From Ettlia oleoabundans (lineage: Eukaryota; Chlorophyta; Chlorophyceae; Chlamydomonadales): a stretch of 15,720 nucleotides of DNA. The notes below the pieces were generated by a model. It saw only the letters and a program-made list of their open reading frames with translations. It was not told where the DNA came from and made no database searches. Position numbers and translations under genes: made by a program. The stretch covers positions 1-15,720 of the forward strand of contig JAAMXP010002930.1 of assembly GCA_019693395.1 (NCBI GenBank), in the 5' to 3' direction. Numbering within the stretch: position 1 is the stretch's first letter; each line of letters begins with the position of its first letter. Shown here piece by piece: positions 14,018 to 15,720 of the stretch.

Positions 14018-14249
14018 ATGCAGTCCCTGCTGCAGTGTAGGGCGCAGCCCCTGCTTTTAGCACCGGTAGGACGACCTCGCGCCGGCAGCAACATCACGAG
14101 CAGCAGCAGCGGCGGCAGGCTACACACCTCCTGCGCCGTGGGTTACCGGCCGTTCGGCAAGGCACCGTGCGCGTGCTGGTCATTACTGGTGCCGTGTGGG
14201 GCACCACTGCGTCACAGTAGGCGTGCGCTGTCATGCCATGCGTCCTCCG

Positions 14250-14296
<47 letters not shown>

Positions 14297-15509
14297 GCCA
14301 GTGGCAGCGGCAGCATTCTGCCGCCAAGCAGTGAGCAGCACCAGCACCCAGCTCAGCCAGCTTTCCCCTTCCGCTGGGTTACACAGGTGGCAGCTGGTGC
14401 CGCCCTGTGCACAGCTGCTTTCTGCCTTTCCGCCCGGCCAGCGCATGCGGTCAGTAGCAGGGGCGGCGGCCTGGATGGCATGGCAGCGCCGCAGCCGCCG
14501 CCAGCCAGCCATGCGGCAGTGGCAGAGCTGTCCCCCTCTTACCAGGCAGCAGCTGCTGCCCAGCAGCAGCAGCAGGGGCACCAGCGGCGGCAGCAGCAGC
14601 AGGTGGCGCAGGGGCAGCAGCAGCAGCAGCGGGGGTGGCAGGACACAGGCATGCTGTTAGCAGAATGGGAGGATGTGGAGGAGGAGGTGACCAGCAAGGT
14701 GCGTCTGCCTCAGTTTACACTCTTAGCTATTTGTGCTGCTGCTTGTTTTTTGACCGTGCACAACATACACGTACTCATTTTGGATGGTGTTCAGATGCCT
14801 ACATACCTAATCACCCAGCTGTCAGTTGGTATTCCCCATCACATGGGGGCTGGTCCCCCGTCTTGGCCCACTGCTGCCCTTGTATCATCCTCCCTTAACT
14901 GTGCACTCCCATTACCCCTGTGCCGCAGGTGTATGTGACTGCTGAGGAGCTGGCACAGCAGGGCAACGCCTCTGTTAACCGGTTGGTGGAGGAGGCGGGG
15001 GTGGGGCCCAAGGTGGCCAAGGCAATCAAGAGGGGCCAGCGTGAGTGACTCGCTAAGCTTCTGTCACCCTGCAGCTATTGTGGAGTGGTGCCGCTGCCTG
15101 TTGCCACTGGCGGTGGCGCACCTATATGCTGCCCCTTCACCCTCAGAGCCACCTGTGCAGATGGCTAGCTGCCGCTCTAGGGGCAGTGCCAGGCCTATTG
15201 CAGTGCAGATTCTATATGCCAGGGTATGAGAATCTGCACTGCCAGCGTTGCTGCATTAGCGCATCTAGCACTGCCGGCTACAGATGCTTTAAAATGTGCT
15301 GTACTGTGCTGCTCAGCAGATATCTGGATGTGCCGCTCATGCGTATGCCGCATGTGCTACGCGTCTTTGTTCCACATGCTCTTGCAGTGCCCAGCAAGGG
15401 TGGGCGCAAGGTGGACCCCACCAAGAGCATGGTGCCTGACCCCAACTCCATTCCCACGCCAGAGGAATTCAAGAAGGCGGACAACTACGGGCTGGTCACC
15501 ATGTGGTGA
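14018..15509 (+). CDS. Unrecognised plastid protein, probably thylakoid-associated, with transit peptide and lumen-type AHA site
   Basis: Exons are read at 14018-14698 (AGCAAG|GTGCGT), 14929-15040 (CCAGC|GTGAGT) and 15388-15509, giving 304 residues if ATG-TGG-TGA is the true end. Residues 1 to about 75 form a chloroplast transit peptide (R-, S- and A-rich, ending RRALSCHA). A run of 14 serines (79-92) follows. Then a hydrophobic segment at 119-139 ends ARPAHA-VSS (to residue 144), like a thylakoid lumen signal or a membrane anchor; there is no twin-arginine in front. Next comes an A/Q-rich stretch and an acidic patch (EWEDVEEEV, about 214-224). Exon 2 gives VYVTAEELAQQGNASVNRLV and a basic GVGPKVAKAIKRG. 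Exon 3 gives a Pro- and Lys-rich end with PDPNSIPTPEEFKKADNYG. The last exon could instead splice at ATGTG|GTGAGC (15506) and continue past the window. The family was not recognised, so the function is unknown; plastid targeting is inferred from composition. Confidence 0.6.
14251..14295 (+). repeat. (CAG)15 tract, read as poly-Ser
   Basis: Fifteen perfect CAG units lie in exon 1 of the gene at 14018. The reading frame here is AGC, giving 14 serines between the transit peptide and the hydrophobic segment. The length is probably polymorphic. Further CAG runs at about 14560-14630 are read in frame as Gln. Confidence 0.9.
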
Positions 15510-15720
15510 GCAGCAGAGTGGGCTGCGGAATGCTGACATTTTTTCTCCACAGCTCATGTTTAGTTTTGAATGGCGTCAGCCATCAGGCCCCCGTTCTGCT
15601 TGCTGCAGCGGGGCAGCTGGTGGACTCGCGCCCGCCTGCCTGCCCGGCTGCCTGCCTGCCTGCACTGCCTGATTTGTGGTTATACCGCTGACTGTACATC
15701 CTTGTGGTGTACTGCCCGCC

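Noticed and set aside
14094..14581. Minus-strand poly-Cys and poly-Ala frames opposite the CAG tract
   Set aside because: They are shadows of the triplet repeat in the plus-strand exon.

Overview
The window is nuclear DNA from a green alga, probably a core chlorophyte. Its genes are cut by many short spliceosomal introns with GTGAGT/GTGGGT donors and TGCAG acceptors. Two TGTAA sites, the usual algal poly(A) signal, lie behind the first gene. The proteins are typical of the green lineage: a MAP3K-epsilon kinase, a nuclear-encoded plastid ribosomal protein L29 and a second plastid-targeted protein. CAG-type triplet runs are common. All gene models below are spliced models read by eye.

Layout. 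(1) 1-1563, plus: the last four exons of a MAP3K-epsilon (Cdc7/Cdc15-type) kinase, running in from outside the window. (2) 1564-4543: about 3 kb with no convincing complete gene. It holds copy A (about 2660-3145) of a repeat whose first codons match a gene start on the minus strand. (3) 4544-9526, plus: an 11-exon CDKL-family protein kinase of 994 residues with all catalytic motifs and a long glutamine-rich tail. (4) 9680-10140: copy B of the repeat, in inverted orientation. It contains the apparent promoter and first codons of a small gene (10068-11165, plus) for an unrecognised, probably organelle-targeted membrane protein with a very basic C-terminus. (5) 11166-12462: nothing recognisable. 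(6) 12463-13609, minus: plastid ribosomal protein uL29 in three exons. (7) 13610-14017: a 408-bp head-to-head intergenic region. (8) 14018-15509 or beyond, plus: an unrecognised plastid protein with a transit peptide, a poly-Ser linker and a lumen-type AHA site.

The genes do not form a pathway. Two kinase genes, of SIN/MAP3K-epsilon and CDKL type, sit at the left. The two right-hand genes are divergently transcribed, both appear to be plastid-targeted, and may share a promoter. No mobile element with coding capacity, CRISPR array, rRNA or confident tRNA was found. The most unusual items are the inverted duplication of a promoter plus first exon, the unrecognised small membrane-protein gene with an in-frame TAG avoided only by a second acceptor, the CDKL kinase with an enlarged activation loop and an in-frame stop-free intron, and the unrecognised plastid protein.
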